Of a stretch of 64,000 nt of DNA, positions 27,907-36,475 are shown piece after piece. Every line of letters starts with the position of its first letter. The first letter of the stretch is position 1. Source of the stretch: DASZIT01 sp963709665. Lineage in GTDB: Bacteria; Actinomycetota; Acidimicrobiia; Acidimicrobiales; RAAP-2. Location of the stretch: contig CAVPWU010000010.1 of the NCBI GenBank assembly GCA_963709665.1, positions 1-64,000 on the forward strand, in the 5' to 3' direction. The notes under the pieces were generated by a model that made no database searches, was not told where the DNA came from, and worked only from the letters and a program-made list of their open reading frames with translations. A program made the translations under genes and the position numbers.

Positions 27907-28443
27907 TCAGGCCCGGAGCCGCGCCCGGTAGGCGGCCACGTTGGCCCGGTTCCCGCACCCCTGATCGCAGAACCGCCGCGAGTGGTTCTTGGACAGGTCG
28001 ACCAGTACATCGGAGCAGTCGTCGGCGGCGCAGATCCGGAGGCGGTCCAGCTGCTTGGTCCGGATCACGTCAACGAAGGCCATGGCGGCGTCCACGGCGA
28101 TCCGGTCCGCCAGCGGTGCCTCGGACGAGGTGGCGTGGACGTGGTAGTCCCACCCGTCGTGCCTGACCAGCTGGGGGCGGGCGTCGGCGTCGCGGAGCAG
28201 GCCGTTGACGATGGCCACCGCCCCCTCCTCGTCGGTCTCCCAGACAGCCCGGAGGCGGGTGCGCAGCGCCCGGACGGCGTCCAGCTCCGACTGGTCGCCG
28301 GTCCGGCTGCCCGTCCAGCCCTCCCGGGTGACGAACACCTCGAGGTCGTCGGGCCCGGCCAGCTCCTCGACGCCCTGGCTGCCGGTGTTCACCAGCGCCG
28401 CCGCCGACACCAGTGCGATCTCCGTGTCATGAGCAAAGAGCAA
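27907..28443 (-). CDS. CGNR zinc-finger (ABATE-domain) putative regulator
   Basis: A 178-residue protein with an N-terminal ABATE-like domain and a C-terminal CGNR zinc finger: CAADDCSDVLVDLSKNHSRR, then FCDQGCGNRANVAAYRAR. Such proteins are thought to be stress-responsive transcription regulators and are often next to EamA exporters, as here. I prefer the TTG start at 28443 because AAAGGAG sits seven bases upstream; an ATG at 28482 is also in frame. It is divergent from the EamA gene, with an inverted repeat across the shared control region. Confidence 0.78.
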   Translation of the reverse strand: MLFAHDTEIALVSAAALVNTGSQGVEELAGPDDLEVFVTREGWTGSRTGDQSELDAVRALRTRLRAVWETDEEGAVAIVNGLLRDADARPQLVRHDGWDYHVHATSSEAPLADRIAVDAAMAFVDVIRTKQLDRLRICAADDCSDVLVDLSKNHSRRFCDQGCGNRANVAAYRARLRA

Positions 28444-28501
28444 CTTGACTCCTTTCGAGCCCAGCGGTAGCGTCACTGGCAAAGTGCAGTTTACTCATGA
28501 C
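28426..28501. promoter_or_regulatory. Imperfect 21-bp inverted repeat in the CGNR/EamA control region
   Basis: The arms 28426-28446 and 28481-28501 are inverted copies matching at 16 of 21 positions, with perfect outer GTCATGAG / CTCATGAC. The left arm covers the first codons of the CGNR gene (TTG start). The spacing between arm centres is 55 bp. It looks like a pair of operator half-sites for the CGNR protein, or an inverted duplication of a start region. Confidence 0.45.
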
Positions 28502-28537
28502 GGGAGCGGAGCGGTGACGGTTGAGTCGAGGAACGGG

Positions 28538-29485
28538 ATGCCCGGGGTCGGTGCCGGCCTGGCCATCCTCTCCGCCGCCGCCTTCAGCACCTCCGGGTCG
28601 TTCGGATCCTCGCTCATCCAGGCGGGGTGGTCGCCGGCAGCGGCGGTGACCGCCCGGGTGGTGATCGCCGCCACGGTGCTCGCCGTCCCCGCCGGCATCC
28701 AGCTGAGGGGCCGCTGGCACCTCGTGGGGCCGAGCCTCCCGGGGGTGCTCGTCTTCGGACTGGTGGCGGTGGCGGCCTGCCAGCTCTGCTACTTCAACGC
28801 CGTGGCCCACCTGTCGGTGAGCGTGGCGCTCCTCCTCGAGTACTCGGGCATCCTCCTCGTCGTGCTGTGGCTCTGGGCGCGGCGGGGTCAGCGACCACGT
28901 CGCCTCACCGTGGTCGGCGGCGCCGTCACCCTGGTCGGGCTGGCCCTGGTGCTCAACCTCACGGCCGCCCGGCACGTCGAGCCGGCCGGCGTGCTGTGGG
29001 GCCTGGGTGCCGCCACCGGCCTCGCCTGCTACTTCGTGCTGTGCGCCCGCACCGAGGAGGTCCTGCCGCCCATGGCCATGGCGTGGGGCGGCATGGTGGT
29101 CGGCGCCGTCGCCCTCGTGGCCCTCGATGCGATCGGCGTGCTCCGGTTCCACATCGGCGGCGGATCGGTGGTCTTCGCCGGCCACCAGGTGACCTGGCTG
29201 GTGCCGGTGCTCGGCCTGTCGCTCGTCGCCGGGGCACTGGCCTACGCCACCGGCATCGGGGCCACCCGCTGGCTGGGCGCCAAGCTGGCCTCCTTCGTCG
29301 GTCTCACCGAGGTGCTGTTCGCCACCCTCTTCGCCTGGCTGCTCCTCGGCCAGACGCCGGGCCTCCTGCAGGCCCTGGGGGGCCTGTTCGTGGTGGGCGG
29401 CATCGCCCTCATCCGGCTGGACGAGCCTCCCGTCGGCAGTCTCGCGGCGTCCCCGGAGGCGGAGTCCGTGCTGGTCCCCGCCTGA
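28538..29485 (+). CDS. EamA/DMT-family transporter
   Basis: A 315-residue drug/metabolite transporter with about ten hydrophobic segments arranged as two EamA halves. The second half contains LAYATGIGATRWLGAKLASFVGLTEVLFATLFAWLLLG, the usual signature. ATG 28538 has GAGG upstream; a GTG at 28514 is also possible. The divergent CGNR gene is a likely regulator of this exporter. The substrate is unknown. Confidence 0.85.
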   Translation: MPGVGAGLAILSAAAFSTSGSFGSSLIQAGWSPAAAVTARVVIAATVLAVPAGIQLRGRWHLVGPSLPGVLVFGLVAVAACQLCYFNAVAHLSVSVALLLEYSGILLVVLWLWARRGQRPRRLTVVGGAVTLVGLALVLNLTAARHVEPAGVLWGLGAATGLACYFVLCARTEEVLPPMAMAWGGMVVGAVALVALDAIGVLRFHIGGGSVVFAGHQVTWLVPVLGLSLVAGALAYATGIGATRWLGAKLASFVGLTEVLFATLFAWLLLGQTPGLLQALGGLFVVGGIALIRLDEPPVGSLAASPEAESVLVPA

Positions 29486-29719
29486 CCGGGCACCCCACCC
29501 CGAGCCGGGAATCCGACCTGGACCATGGCGGGCCTCCGACCGTGCCGAGCTGGCCGGTCCGTCGGTCCCGGCCGGGCGGCGGGGACGCGATGCCGGTCGT
29601 GGGAGACCGAAACCCGGTACTCTGGCGATCCACGCTGAGTGGGGAACCCCCGTTGCTGTCCGGTCGATCCGACCGAACGTCACCCCGTCGCCTCCTCTGA
29701 GCTCGTCTCGAGGAGATCC

Positions 29720-30865
29720 ATGCCCCACGCACCAACCGTTCCCTCTGGTTCGCCGCGCCCGCTCCTCCCCCTCCGGGACACCCGACCCAAAGCCGTCGTC
29801 TACTGCGAGGCCAATTTCGGCAGACCCGACGGCAAGACCGCCAACGGTCTGGTGCGCCACTCCGAGCGCTACGACATCGTCTCGGTGATCGACAGCCGGC
29901 AGGCGGGGCAGGACTCGGGCGTCCTCCTGGGCGGCGAACCCAATTCGATTCCGGTGGTGTCCGACCTGGCGGACGCCGTCCGCCGCCACGGCTCGGCACC
30001 CGAGTTCTTGATCCTCGGCGTGGCTCCCCTCAGTGGCATGCTGTCGACCGACGAACGCCGGGTGATGCTCGGCGCCATGGGGCAGGGCATCAGCATCGTC
30101 AACGGCCTCCACGAGTTCCTCAACGACGATCCCGAGTTCGCCGCCGTCGCCGCCGAGCACGGCGTGACCATCCTCGACGTGCGCAGGCCCCGGGACAAGA
30201 AGGACCTCCGGATGTTCAGCGGCCGCATCGACGAGGTCACCTGTCCCCGGATCGCCGTCCTCGGCACCGACGGCGCCATCGGCAAACGGACCACCGCCAC
30301 CATCCTCACCCGGGCGCTCAACGACCATGGCATCCGGGCCACGATGGTCAGCACCGGCCAGACCGGCCTCATCCAGGGAGCCGGTTACGGCGTGGCCCTC
30401 GACGCCATCCCGTGCCAGTTCGCATCCGGCGAGATGGAGTCGGCGGTGGTGGAGGCCTTCGAGGGCGAACGGCCCGACGTCGTGGTCATCGAGGGCCAAG
30501 GCGCCCTCAGCCACCCCGCCTACCTGAGCTCCAGCTACATCCTCCGCGGGAGCAAGCCCCACGCCGTCGTCCTGCAGCACGCCCCGGCCCGCCGGTGGCT
30601 GGGAGACTTCCCCGACGTCCCCACCCCCGACCCGGCCAGTGAGATCAACCTGATCGAGGCCTTCGCCGACACCAAGGTCATCGGGCTGACCATCAACCAC
30701 GAGGACATGACCGACCTCGAGGTCACTGCGGCCATCATCCGGTACGAGGCGGAGCTCGGCATGACCGCCACCGACGCCCTGACCCGGCCGACGGCCCGGC
30801 TGGTCGAGATGGTGGTGAGCGCCTTCCCCGAACTCGATCGGGAGCCCGTCGCCAAGGCCTCGTGA
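29720..30865 (+). CDS. DUF1611 (DgcN-like) P-loop protein
   Basis: A 381-residue protein with GAGGAG upstream of the ATG. The N-terminal half is Rossmann-like (KAVVYCEANFGRPDGKTANG). The C-terminal half has a P-loop-like GTDGAIGKRTTA and GQTGLIQGAGYGV. This is the DUF1611 family, whose member DgcN has been reported to N-acylate D-glutamate in a D-Glu catabolic route. The next gene, overlapping by GTGA, is a PLP-dependent amino-acid racemase, which supports a D-amino-acid role. The actual substrate is an inference. Confidence 0.8.
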   Translation: MPHAPTVPSGSPRPLLPLRDTRPKAVVYCEANFGRPDGKTANGLVRHSERYDIVSVIDSRQAGQDSGVLLGGEPNSIPVVSDLADAVRRHGSAPEFLILGVAPLSGMLSTDERRVMLGAMGQGISIVNGLHEFLNDDPEFAAVAAEHGVTILDVRRPRDKKDLRMFSGRIDEVTCPRIAVLGTDGAIGKRTTATILTRALNDHGIRATMVSTGQTGLIQGAGYGVALDAIPCQFASGEMESAVVEAFEGERPDVVVIEGQGALSHPAYLSSSYILRGSKPHAVVLQHAPARRWLGDFPDVPTPDPASEINLIEAFADTKVIGLTINHEDMTDLEVTAAIIRYEAELGMTATDALTRPTARLVEMVVSAFPELDREPVAKAS

Positions 30866-31992
30866 GCACACCCCGGCTCGAGATCCACCTCGACCGCATC
30901 CACCACAACGCCCGCACCCTGGTCCGACGCCTCCACCCCCTGGGGATCACCGTCTGCGGCGTCACCAAGGCCACCCTGGGATCGCCGGAGATCGCCCACC
31001 GGCTCCTGGCCGCCGGCGTCACCGGCCTCGGCGACTCCCGCACCGAGAACGTCGAGCGACTGCGGCGGGCCGGGATCACCGCCCCCGTCACCCTGATCCG
31101 CTCCCCCATGATCAGCCAGGTCGACCGGGTGGTCGCCGCCGCCGACACCAGCCTCAACAGCGAGATCGACGTCATCGAGCGGCTCTCGGAGGCGGCCCGC
31201 CGGCAGCGACGGGAACACGGCGTGATCCTGATGGTCGAGCTGGGGGACCTCCGGGAGGGGGTCATGCCGGCCGACCTCCACGCCACCGTCCGACGGGTCC
31301 TCGACTTCCCCGCCATCGTGCTGCGGGGCATCGGCGCCAACCTGGCCTGCCAGAACGGGGTGGTCCCCGACGCCTCCAACATGGCGGAGCTCTCCGCCCT
31401 GGCCGCCTCGGTGGAGAGCGCCTTCGGGCTCCACCTCGACATCGTCTCCGGGGGGAACTCGGCGAACCTCCCCTGGGCTCTGGCCCCCGGGTCCGACATC
31501 GGTCGGGTCAACCAGCTGCGGCTCGGCGAGGCGATCCTGCTGGGTCGCGAACCGGTCCGGCGGTCCCTCCTCGAGGGGCTCCGCCCCGACGCCGTCTCCC
31601 TGGTCGGCGAAGTCATCGAGTCCAAGCGGAAGCCCTCCCACCCCCGGGGCGACCGGGGCCAGACCGCCTTCGGCCTGGCGCCCGGGCGACCGGCCTCCGG
31701 GAGCGAGGGTCACCGGGTGATCGTGGCGTTGGGCCGTCAGGATCTCGATGCCGAGGGCATCGTGCCCCCGGACGACTACGAGCTCCTGGGCGCCAGCAGC
31801 GACCACCTGGTGCTCGAGAGCGCCACCCGGGCCCCGGCGGTGGGCTCGGAGCTCCGGTTCGGGCTGAACTACAGCGCCCTGGTGCGCTCGATGACCTCGC
31901 CGTTCGTGACCCGCCGGTACCTGGGGCCCGACCACGGACCGGCCCGCCCGGCCGAGGCCCGTCGGGAGCGGAGTCTCAGGCCGAGCGGCTGA
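30862..31992 (+). CDS. PLP-dependent alanine/ornithine racemase-family protein
   Basis: A 376-residue fold-type III PLP enzyme. The N-terminal barrel has ITVCGVTKATLGSPEIAHRL, with Lys36 as the likely PLP lysine, and GLGDSRTENVERL. A later part carries VSGGNSANLPWAL, as in ornithine racemase (Orr) and YhfX-like proteins. It probably interconverts L and D forms of an amino acid. It is translationally coupled to the DUF1611 gene (GTGA). Its 3' end overlaps the convergent CoA-ester lyase gene by 17 bp. Confidence 0.82.
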   Translation: MSTPRLEIHLDRIHHNARTLVRRLHPLGITVCGVTKATLGSPEIAHRLLAAGVTGLGDSRTENVERLRRAGITAPVTLIRSPMISQVDRVVAAADTSLNSEIDVIERLSEAARRQRREHGVILMVELGDLREGVMPADLHATVRRVLDFPAIVLRGIGANLACQNGVVPDASNMAELSALAASVESAFGLHLDIVSGGNSANLPWALAPGSDIGRVNQLRLGEAILLGREPVRRSLLEGLRPDAVSLVGEVIESKRKPSHPRGDRGQTAFGLAPGRPASGSEGHRVIVALGRQDLDAEGIVPPDDYELLGASSDHLVLESATRAPAVGSELRFGLNYSALVRSMTSPFVTRRYLGPDHGPARPAEARRERSLRPSG

Positions 31993-32911
31993 GCCCGGCC
32001 CGCTCCCCGCGGGTGACGAACTTGGTGGCCATCTTGCGGGAGGCCTCGTCGATCATCTCGTCGCCGAACATCACCGCGCCGGTGCGGTCGTCCTCGGTGG
32101 CCTTCCGGTAGGCGTCGAGGATGTCCCAGGCCTTGTCGAACTGCTCCTGGGTGGGCGAGTAGACCTCGTTGAGCACCCCGACCTGGTCGGGGGTGAGGGC
32201 CCACTTGCCGTCGTAGCCGAGCACCCGGGTCCGCTGCGAGAACTCCCGCAGGGAGTCGAGCTCGCGGATCTTCAGGAAGGGCCCGTCGATGACCTGCAGC
32301 CCGTTGGCCCGGCCGGCCATCAGGATCTTGGAGAAGACGTAGTTGAAGTGGTCCCCCGGGTACTCGGGGATGGCCACCCCGCCGGTGAGCACCGGCATCT
32401 CCATCGAGGCGGCGAAGTCGGCGGGTCCGAAGATGATGGTCTCCAGGCGGGGGGAGGCCGCACAGATCTCCTCCACGTTGATCAGGCCCCGGGTGGTCTC
32501 GATCTGGGCCTCGATCCCGATGTGGCCGACCGGCAGCCCGCTCTTCTTCTCCACCTGGGTGAGCAGCAGGTCGAGGGCGACCACCTCGGCGGCCGACTGC
32601 ACCTTGGGGAGCATCACCTCGTCGAGGCGCTCGCCGGCGTTGCCCACCACCTCGATGACGTCGCCGTAGGTCCACTCGGTGTCCCAGGCGTTGATGCGGA
32701 CGCAGAGGACCCGGTCGTCCCAGGGCAGGTTCTTGATGGCGTCGCTCACCTTGGCCCGGGCGTTCTCCTTCTCGAGGGGGGCCACCGAGTCCTCGAGGTC
32801 GAGGAAGCTCATGTCGGCCGGCACGGTGGGGGCCTTGGCGAGGAACTTCTCGTTGGACCCCGGGGAGGACATGCACGAGCGGCGGGGCAGGTTGCGGGAG
32901 CGTTCGGACAT
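31976..32911 (-). CDS. HpcH/HpaI-family CoA-ester lyase (malyl-CoA/citramalyl-CoA type)
   Basis: A 311-residue TIM-barrel lyase of the CitE/Mcl family. Characteristic are the start RRSCMSSPGSNEKFLAKA, FLDLEDSVAP with the metal-binding Glu-Asp, CVRINAWDT with the CoA-phosphate Arg, GIEAQIETTRGLIN, and IIFGPADFAASM. Such enzymes cleave malyl-CoA or beta-methylmalyl-CoA, or hydrolyse them as thioesterases. The MaoC-like hydratase at 23.5 kb would suit the same pathway but is not adjacent. Confidence 0.87.
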   Translation of the reverse strand: MSERSRNLPRRSCMSSPGSNEKFLAKAPTVPADMSFLDLEDSVAPLEKENARAKVSDAIKNLPWDDRVLCVRINAWDTEWTYGDVIEVVGNAGERLDEVMLPKVQSAAEVVALDLLLTQVEKKSGLPVGHIGIEAQIETTRGLINVEEICAASPRLETIIFGPADFAASMEMPVLTGGVAIPEYPGDHFNYVFSKILMAGRANGLQVIDGPFLKIRELDSLREFSQRTRVLGYDGKWALTPDQVGVLNEVYSPTQEQFDKAWDILDAYRKATEDDRTGAVMFGDEMIDEASRKMATKFVTRGERAGLSRSA

Positions 32912-32966
32912 GCCTGAATCGTACGACCCCCGACCGGCTCCGCAAAACCGGACGGGCCCGGTGGGG

Positions 32967-34223
32967 TCAGCCCCCGACGACGGGGGCCGGGTCCCCGGCC
33001 AGGTCGGCGGGGGTGAGCTGCTCGGAGAGCAGGCGGTCGAAGCGCGACGGGTCCCCTCCGACGAAGGAGCGGCAGAGCGGGAGGCCTTCCACGTAGCAGG
33101 TCAGGTAGGCCCGCCAGGTGGGGTGGGTGAGGAACTCCACCGCCTTGGCGGCCCGGTCGCGGGACAGCAGGCCCCACCGGGCCACCTCGTCGATCACCAC
33201 CTCCGGGTCCGCCCCGTCCTCGTGGAGGCGGAAGGCGGCGTTCTGGCGGACGGCGCCCAGGGCCTCCCCCGCCTCCGCCACCGCCGCCACCACCTCGGGG
33301 TCGAACCGGATGCCCACCGGGGCCAGCAGCTCGGCCACCACCGCTTCGGGTCGCCGGCCCACCACCACCTCCAGCCCGAGATCGGCCAGGCCCTCGGCCA
33401 GCAGGCACTGGGGCGTGCCCACCAGGAAGATCGACTCCTCGAGCCACCGGCGCCGGCGCACCAGTCCCACCTCCTTCCGGGTGTGCTCGGTGTGGTGACC
33501 GGGATACGACTCGTGGGCTACCAGGTGGGCGAGGCTGGTGGACAGCACCGGGAGGTCGGTGTTGACGGCTACCCGGCTCTGGAGGTCGCCGAGGTAGTAG
33601 TTGAACCCGGACCACGGCTGGTGGGTGACCAGCTCGAAGGTCACGTGCTCGCCGTCGGGGAGCCCGAACCGGGCCCGGGTGCGGTCCCGGAGGTCGTCAG
33701 CCAGGGCGTCGATGGCCCTGCCCAACGAGTCGACCGGCACGGCGTGCGACTCCCGCCACGCCACCAGCCGGCCGGCCAGGGGGCCGCCACCGGGCAGCAC
33801 CTCGTCGAGGCGCCGGTGGGCCGCCTCGAAGGTGCTCTCGTCGACCCGGGTGGGACGGACGCCGTAGCAGGCCTCCACCTCGTCGACGTAGGAGATGGGC
33901 GAGCCGTCGAGCTTCCCGGCGGTGGTGAGCAGGCCGACCACCTGGGCACGGAGCCACCGCCGCCGGGCCGGGGTGGCCCCGTCCCCGACAGGGGCGGCGA
34001 CGGCGTCGGGACCGTCCAGCGGGAGCCCGGCGTCGAGATCGGCCAGCAGCGACCGGGCGTCGGCCACCAGGCGACCCGGGGGGTGGACCGGCTCGGCGTC
34101 GACCTCCCGGGCGGTGGCGGGGGGCCCGTAGTAGGCGTCGACCATGCCGTCGATGTGGCGGCCCAGCCGGAGGCCGAGCGTCAGGTACCGCTCGACCAGG
34201 GGCGGCTCACCGCGGGCGGCCAC
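32967..34223 (-). CDS. DUF885-like putative zinc metallopeptidase
   Basis: A 418-residue, mostly helical protein with HESYPGHH at 237-244, the extended zinc-binding motif of DUF885-type peptidases, and a downstream EGLADLGLE that could give the third ligand. There is no signal peptide, so it is cytosolic. The GTG start follows the dienelactone hydrolase stop by six bases, so the two form an operon. The substrate is unknown. Confidence 0.75.
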   Translation of the reverse strand: MAARGEPPLVERYLTLGLRLGRHIDGMVDAYYGPPATAREVDAEPVHPPGRLVADARSLLADLDAGLPLDGPDAVAAPVGDGATPARRRWLRAQVVGLLTTAGKLDGSPISYVDEVEACYGVRPTRVDESTFEAAHRRLDEVLPGGGPLAGRLVAWRESHAVPVDSLGRAIDALADDLRDRTRARFGLPDGEHVTFELVTHQPWSGFNYYLGDLQSRVAVNTDLPVLSTSLAHLVAHESYPGHHTEHTRKEVGLVRRRRWLEESIFLVGTPQCLLAEGLADLGLEVVVGRRPEAVVAELLAPVGIRFDPEVVAAVAEAGEALGAVRQNAAFRLHEDGADPEVVIDEVARWGLLSRDRAAKAVEFLTHPTWRAYLTCYVEGLPLCRSFVGGDPSRFDRLLSEQLTPADLAGDPAPVVGG

Positions 34224-34229
34224 CGGCGT

Positions 34230-34922
34230 TCAGCCGAGCCGGTGCCGGAGGAAGCTGACCGTGCGCTCCCACAGGAGGTCGGCCGACTCCGGGTGGTGCG
34301 CCTCGGGGCGGTCCTCGTTGAAGAAGGCGTGACCGGCCCCCGGGTAGGAGTGGACCTCGACCTCCTTCCCCAGCCCCTTCAGCTGGGCGTCGAGCGCCCG
34401 GGCCGCCTCGGGGGTGAAGTAGTCGTCCTCCTCGGCCACGTGGATCTGGACGGCAGCCGTCATCGCCGAGTAGTCGGGCTGGGCGTCGGGCCACGGGATC
34501 AGCCCGTAGGCGGGGACCACCGCCGCCACCGCGTCGGGGCGCTGGGTGGCGAGCACCAGGGCCAGCCCACCGCCCATGCAGAAGCCCACCGCCCCCACCT
34601 TCGGGCGGCCGGTCCGCCGGACCAGCTCGTCGACGGTGCCGCTCAGCTCCTTGGCCGCCCGGCCCATCTGGATGGCCATCATCTCCTTGCCGGCCTCGTC
34701 AGGCTCGGTGAGGGGCACGGTGGTCCCGTGGTAGAGGTCGGGGGCCAGGGCGGTGAACCCGGCCGCCGCGAACCGGTCGCAGGTCCGGGTGATCTGGTCG
34801 ACCAGGCCCCACCACTCCTGGAGGACCACCACCCCGGGGCCGGAGGACGCCCCGCCGGGAGGCTCGGCCAGGTAGCCGCTGCCACTGGTGCCGTTGACCG
34901 GGAACTCGATGATCTCACCCAT
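34230..34922 (-). CDS. Dienelactone hydrolase-family protein
   Basis: A 230-residue alpha/beta hydrolase starting MGEIIEFPVNGTSGSGYLAE, as in carboxymethylenebutenolidase. The nucleophile is Cys in GAVGFCMGGG, the acid lies in AEEDDYFTPE and the His in YPGAGHAFFNED. Upstream in-frame ATGs at 34934 and 34970 exist, but the family normally starts here. It leads the DUF885-like gene. It probably hydrolyses a lactone or other small ester. Confidence 0.88.
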   Translation of the reverse strand: MGEIIEFPVNGTSGSGYLAEPPGGASSGPGVVVLQEWWGLVDQITRTCDRFAAAGFTALAPDLYHGTTVPLTEPDEAGKEMMAIQMGRAAKELSGTVDELVRRTGRPKVGAVGFCMGGGLALVLATQRPDAVAAVVPAYGLIPWPDAQPDYSAMTAAVQIHVAEEDDYFTPEAARALDAQLKGLGKEVEVHSYPGAGHAFFNEDRPEAHHPESADLLWERTVSFLRHRLG

Positions 34923-35029
34923 GATCTCGACCATAATCGTCTGCCGCGGCCGTCGGTCGGGCTCCTCCATTGTCTGCACGGTGAGTGGGACCTGTCGAAC
35001 CGATTGCGTAAAGGTCGCGTAACGATCAC

Positions 35030-35094
35030 ATCCATTTGCCCAGGTCAGGGGGGTGCGGGGCGGGGGGGTCCTTGTATTCGCCACCCAAATGGAT
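35030..35094. promoter_or_regulatory. Inverted repeat upstream of the NlpC/P60 gene
   Basis: ATCCATTTG (35030-35038) and CAAATGGAT (35086-35094) are perfect 9-bp inverted repeats 47 bases apart, flanking a G-rich run. The right arm ends 16 bases before the start codon. It could be a leader stem or a regulator site in this divergent promoter region. No known riboswitch core was recognised. Confidence 0.35.
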
Positions 35095-35110
35095 TAGAAC
35101 TGATCGGAAT

Positions 35111-35947
35111 ATGACTCACGCCGAGCAGTACTCGACGTCCGAGCCAGGCGATCCCCGAGGGGTGCGCACGAGGTCCGTCAAGCGGACCGGTGCCATCCTC
35201 ACACTGGCCGCAGCCACCGTCCTCGCCTCTCTGATCGTGACGCCCATCCGCCCCTCGTCGGCCGACCAGCTGTCGGACGCCAAGGCGGAGGCCGCCGCGC
35301 TGTCGGCGAAGCTGAACGCCGAGGAGTCGGAGATCCAGACCCTCACCGGACAGTACGACCAGGCCAGCTACCAGCTGTCCCAGGTCGACGCCTCCATCGC
35401 CGCCACCCGCGCCCAGCTGGCCAAGGACCAGGCCACCGTCGACAAGGACGAGTCCCAGCTCCGGACCCAGGCCGTCAACGACTACATGACCAACGGCACC
35501 TCGTCGCAGCTGACCCAGATGTTCTCCGGTGACAACAACACGGTGAACATCCGGAACGAGTACTCCACCATCTCGTCGGGGAACGTCACCAACACGGTCG
35601 ACAGCCTCCACACCGCCCAGAGCCACCTCCAGCAGCAGCAGGCCGCCCTCCAGCAGCAGCAGGCCCAGGCCACCGCCGCCACCGACGCCCTGGCCAGCTC
35701 CAAGACCCAGGCGTCCGCCCTGGCCAGTCAGCTGCAGCAGCAGAAGAGCAGCGCCGACGCCCAGGTGCAGAACATCATCAACCAGCAGGCGGCGGCCGCC
35801 GCCGCCGCCGCCCAGGCCGCCGCCAACGCCAAGCTGGCCGCCGCCAAGGCCGCCCAGAACGCCGCAGCCGCCGCTGCCGCCGCCCAGAACCACCCGACGG
35901 CCGGCAACGGCGGGGCGGGGGAGGCTCGAGCTCGGGCGCCACGGTGA
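35111..35947 (+). CDS. PcsB-like coiled-coil part of a frameshifted NlpC/P60 hydrolase
   Basis: A 278-residue exported protein. A signal/anchor segment (RTGAILTLAAATVLASLIV) is followed by long coiled coils (LSDAKAEAAALSAKLNAEES; QQQQAALQQQQAQ), as in PcsB and RipA/CwlO-type wall hydrolases. A Gln/Ala-rich run follows, and the frame then leaves its Gly-rich linker and stops at 35947. The catalytic NlpC/P60 domain continues in another frame. One extra G in the run around 35909-35926 would join the pieces into a normal protein of about 409 residues. The coiled coil alone would have no enzyme activity. Confidence 0.8.
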   Translation: MTHAEQYSTSEPGDPRGVRTRSVKRTGAILTLAAATVLASLIVTPIRPSSADQLSDAKAEAAALSAKLNAEESEIQTLTGQYDQASYQLSQVDASIAATRAQLAKDQATVDKDESQLRTQAVNDYMTNGTSSQLTQMFSGDNNTVNIRNEYSTISSGNVTNTVDSLHTAQSHLQQQQAALQQQQAQATAATDALASSKTQASALASQLQQQKSSADAQVQNIINQQAAAAAAAAQAAANAKLAAAKAAQNAAAAAAAAQNHPTAGNGGAGEARARAPR

Positions 35948-36339
35948 GCTCGGTCGGCACCGGCCCCCTGCCGCCGCTGGCCGCCGGTGCCGCCGGTGCC
36001 GTGCAGGCCGCCGAGACCCAGCTCGGCGTCCCCTACGTGTGGGGCGGCGCCACCCCGGGGGTCGGGTTCGACTGCTCGGGCCTGGTGATGTGGGCCTATG
36101 CCCAGGTGGGGATCAGCCTGCCGCACTACTCGGGCGGCCAGTACGACGACACCACCCAGATCCCGCTGGCCGACATCGAGCCGGGCGACCTCCTCTTCTA
36201 CGGGCCGGGCGGGAGCGAGCACGTGGCGATGTACGTCGGCGGCGGGCAGATGATCGAGGCCCCCTACACGGGATCCGTCGTCCACATCGTCCCGATCCGG
36301 ACCGGCGACGGCTTCGTCGGGGTCGGTCGGGTCAACTGA
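35944..36339 (+). CDS. NlpC/P60 catalytic domain, split from its N-terminal part
   Basis: A 131-residue NlpC/P60 endopeptidase domain that cleaves D-Glu-mDAP peptide bonds in peptidoglycan. The catalytic Cys is in GFDCSGLVMWAYAQ (Cys44) and the His in GSEHVAMYVG, with a further HIVPI. The GTG start is only formal: the same frame extends upstream as a Gly/Ser linker (GGGGSSSGATVSS), so it is the rest of the preceding coding region. Without the upstream signal peptide the domain would stay in the cytosol, which argues that the break is an error or a pseudogene. Confidence 0.8.
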   Translation: MSSVGTGPLPPLAAGAAGAVQAAETQLGVPYVWGGATPGVGFDCSGLVMWAYAQVGISLPHYSGGQYDDTTQIPLADIEPGDLLFYGPGGSEHVAMYVGGGQMIEAPYTGSVVHIVPIRTGDGFVGVGRVN

Positions 36340-36475
36340 CGCCGGGCGGCCGACCGGTTCCCCGGGCGGCCGCACCCGATCGACGGGGTCCCTGGGGCAT
36401 ACTGGCAGGGCGTCGGGCACCTCCTCCGTCGGGCACCTTCGGTCCCGGCCCGGGCGTTGTTGACGTTCCTCCACC

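Noticed and set aside
28427..30871. 814-codon minus-strand frame across EamA and DUF1611 genes
   Set aside because: It spans two well-supported plus-strand genes and encodes no recognisable domain.
32679..35114. 811-codon plus-strand frame opposite the DUF885-like and hydrolase genes
   Set aside because: It is an antisense shadow crossing several real genes, including their intergenic gaps.
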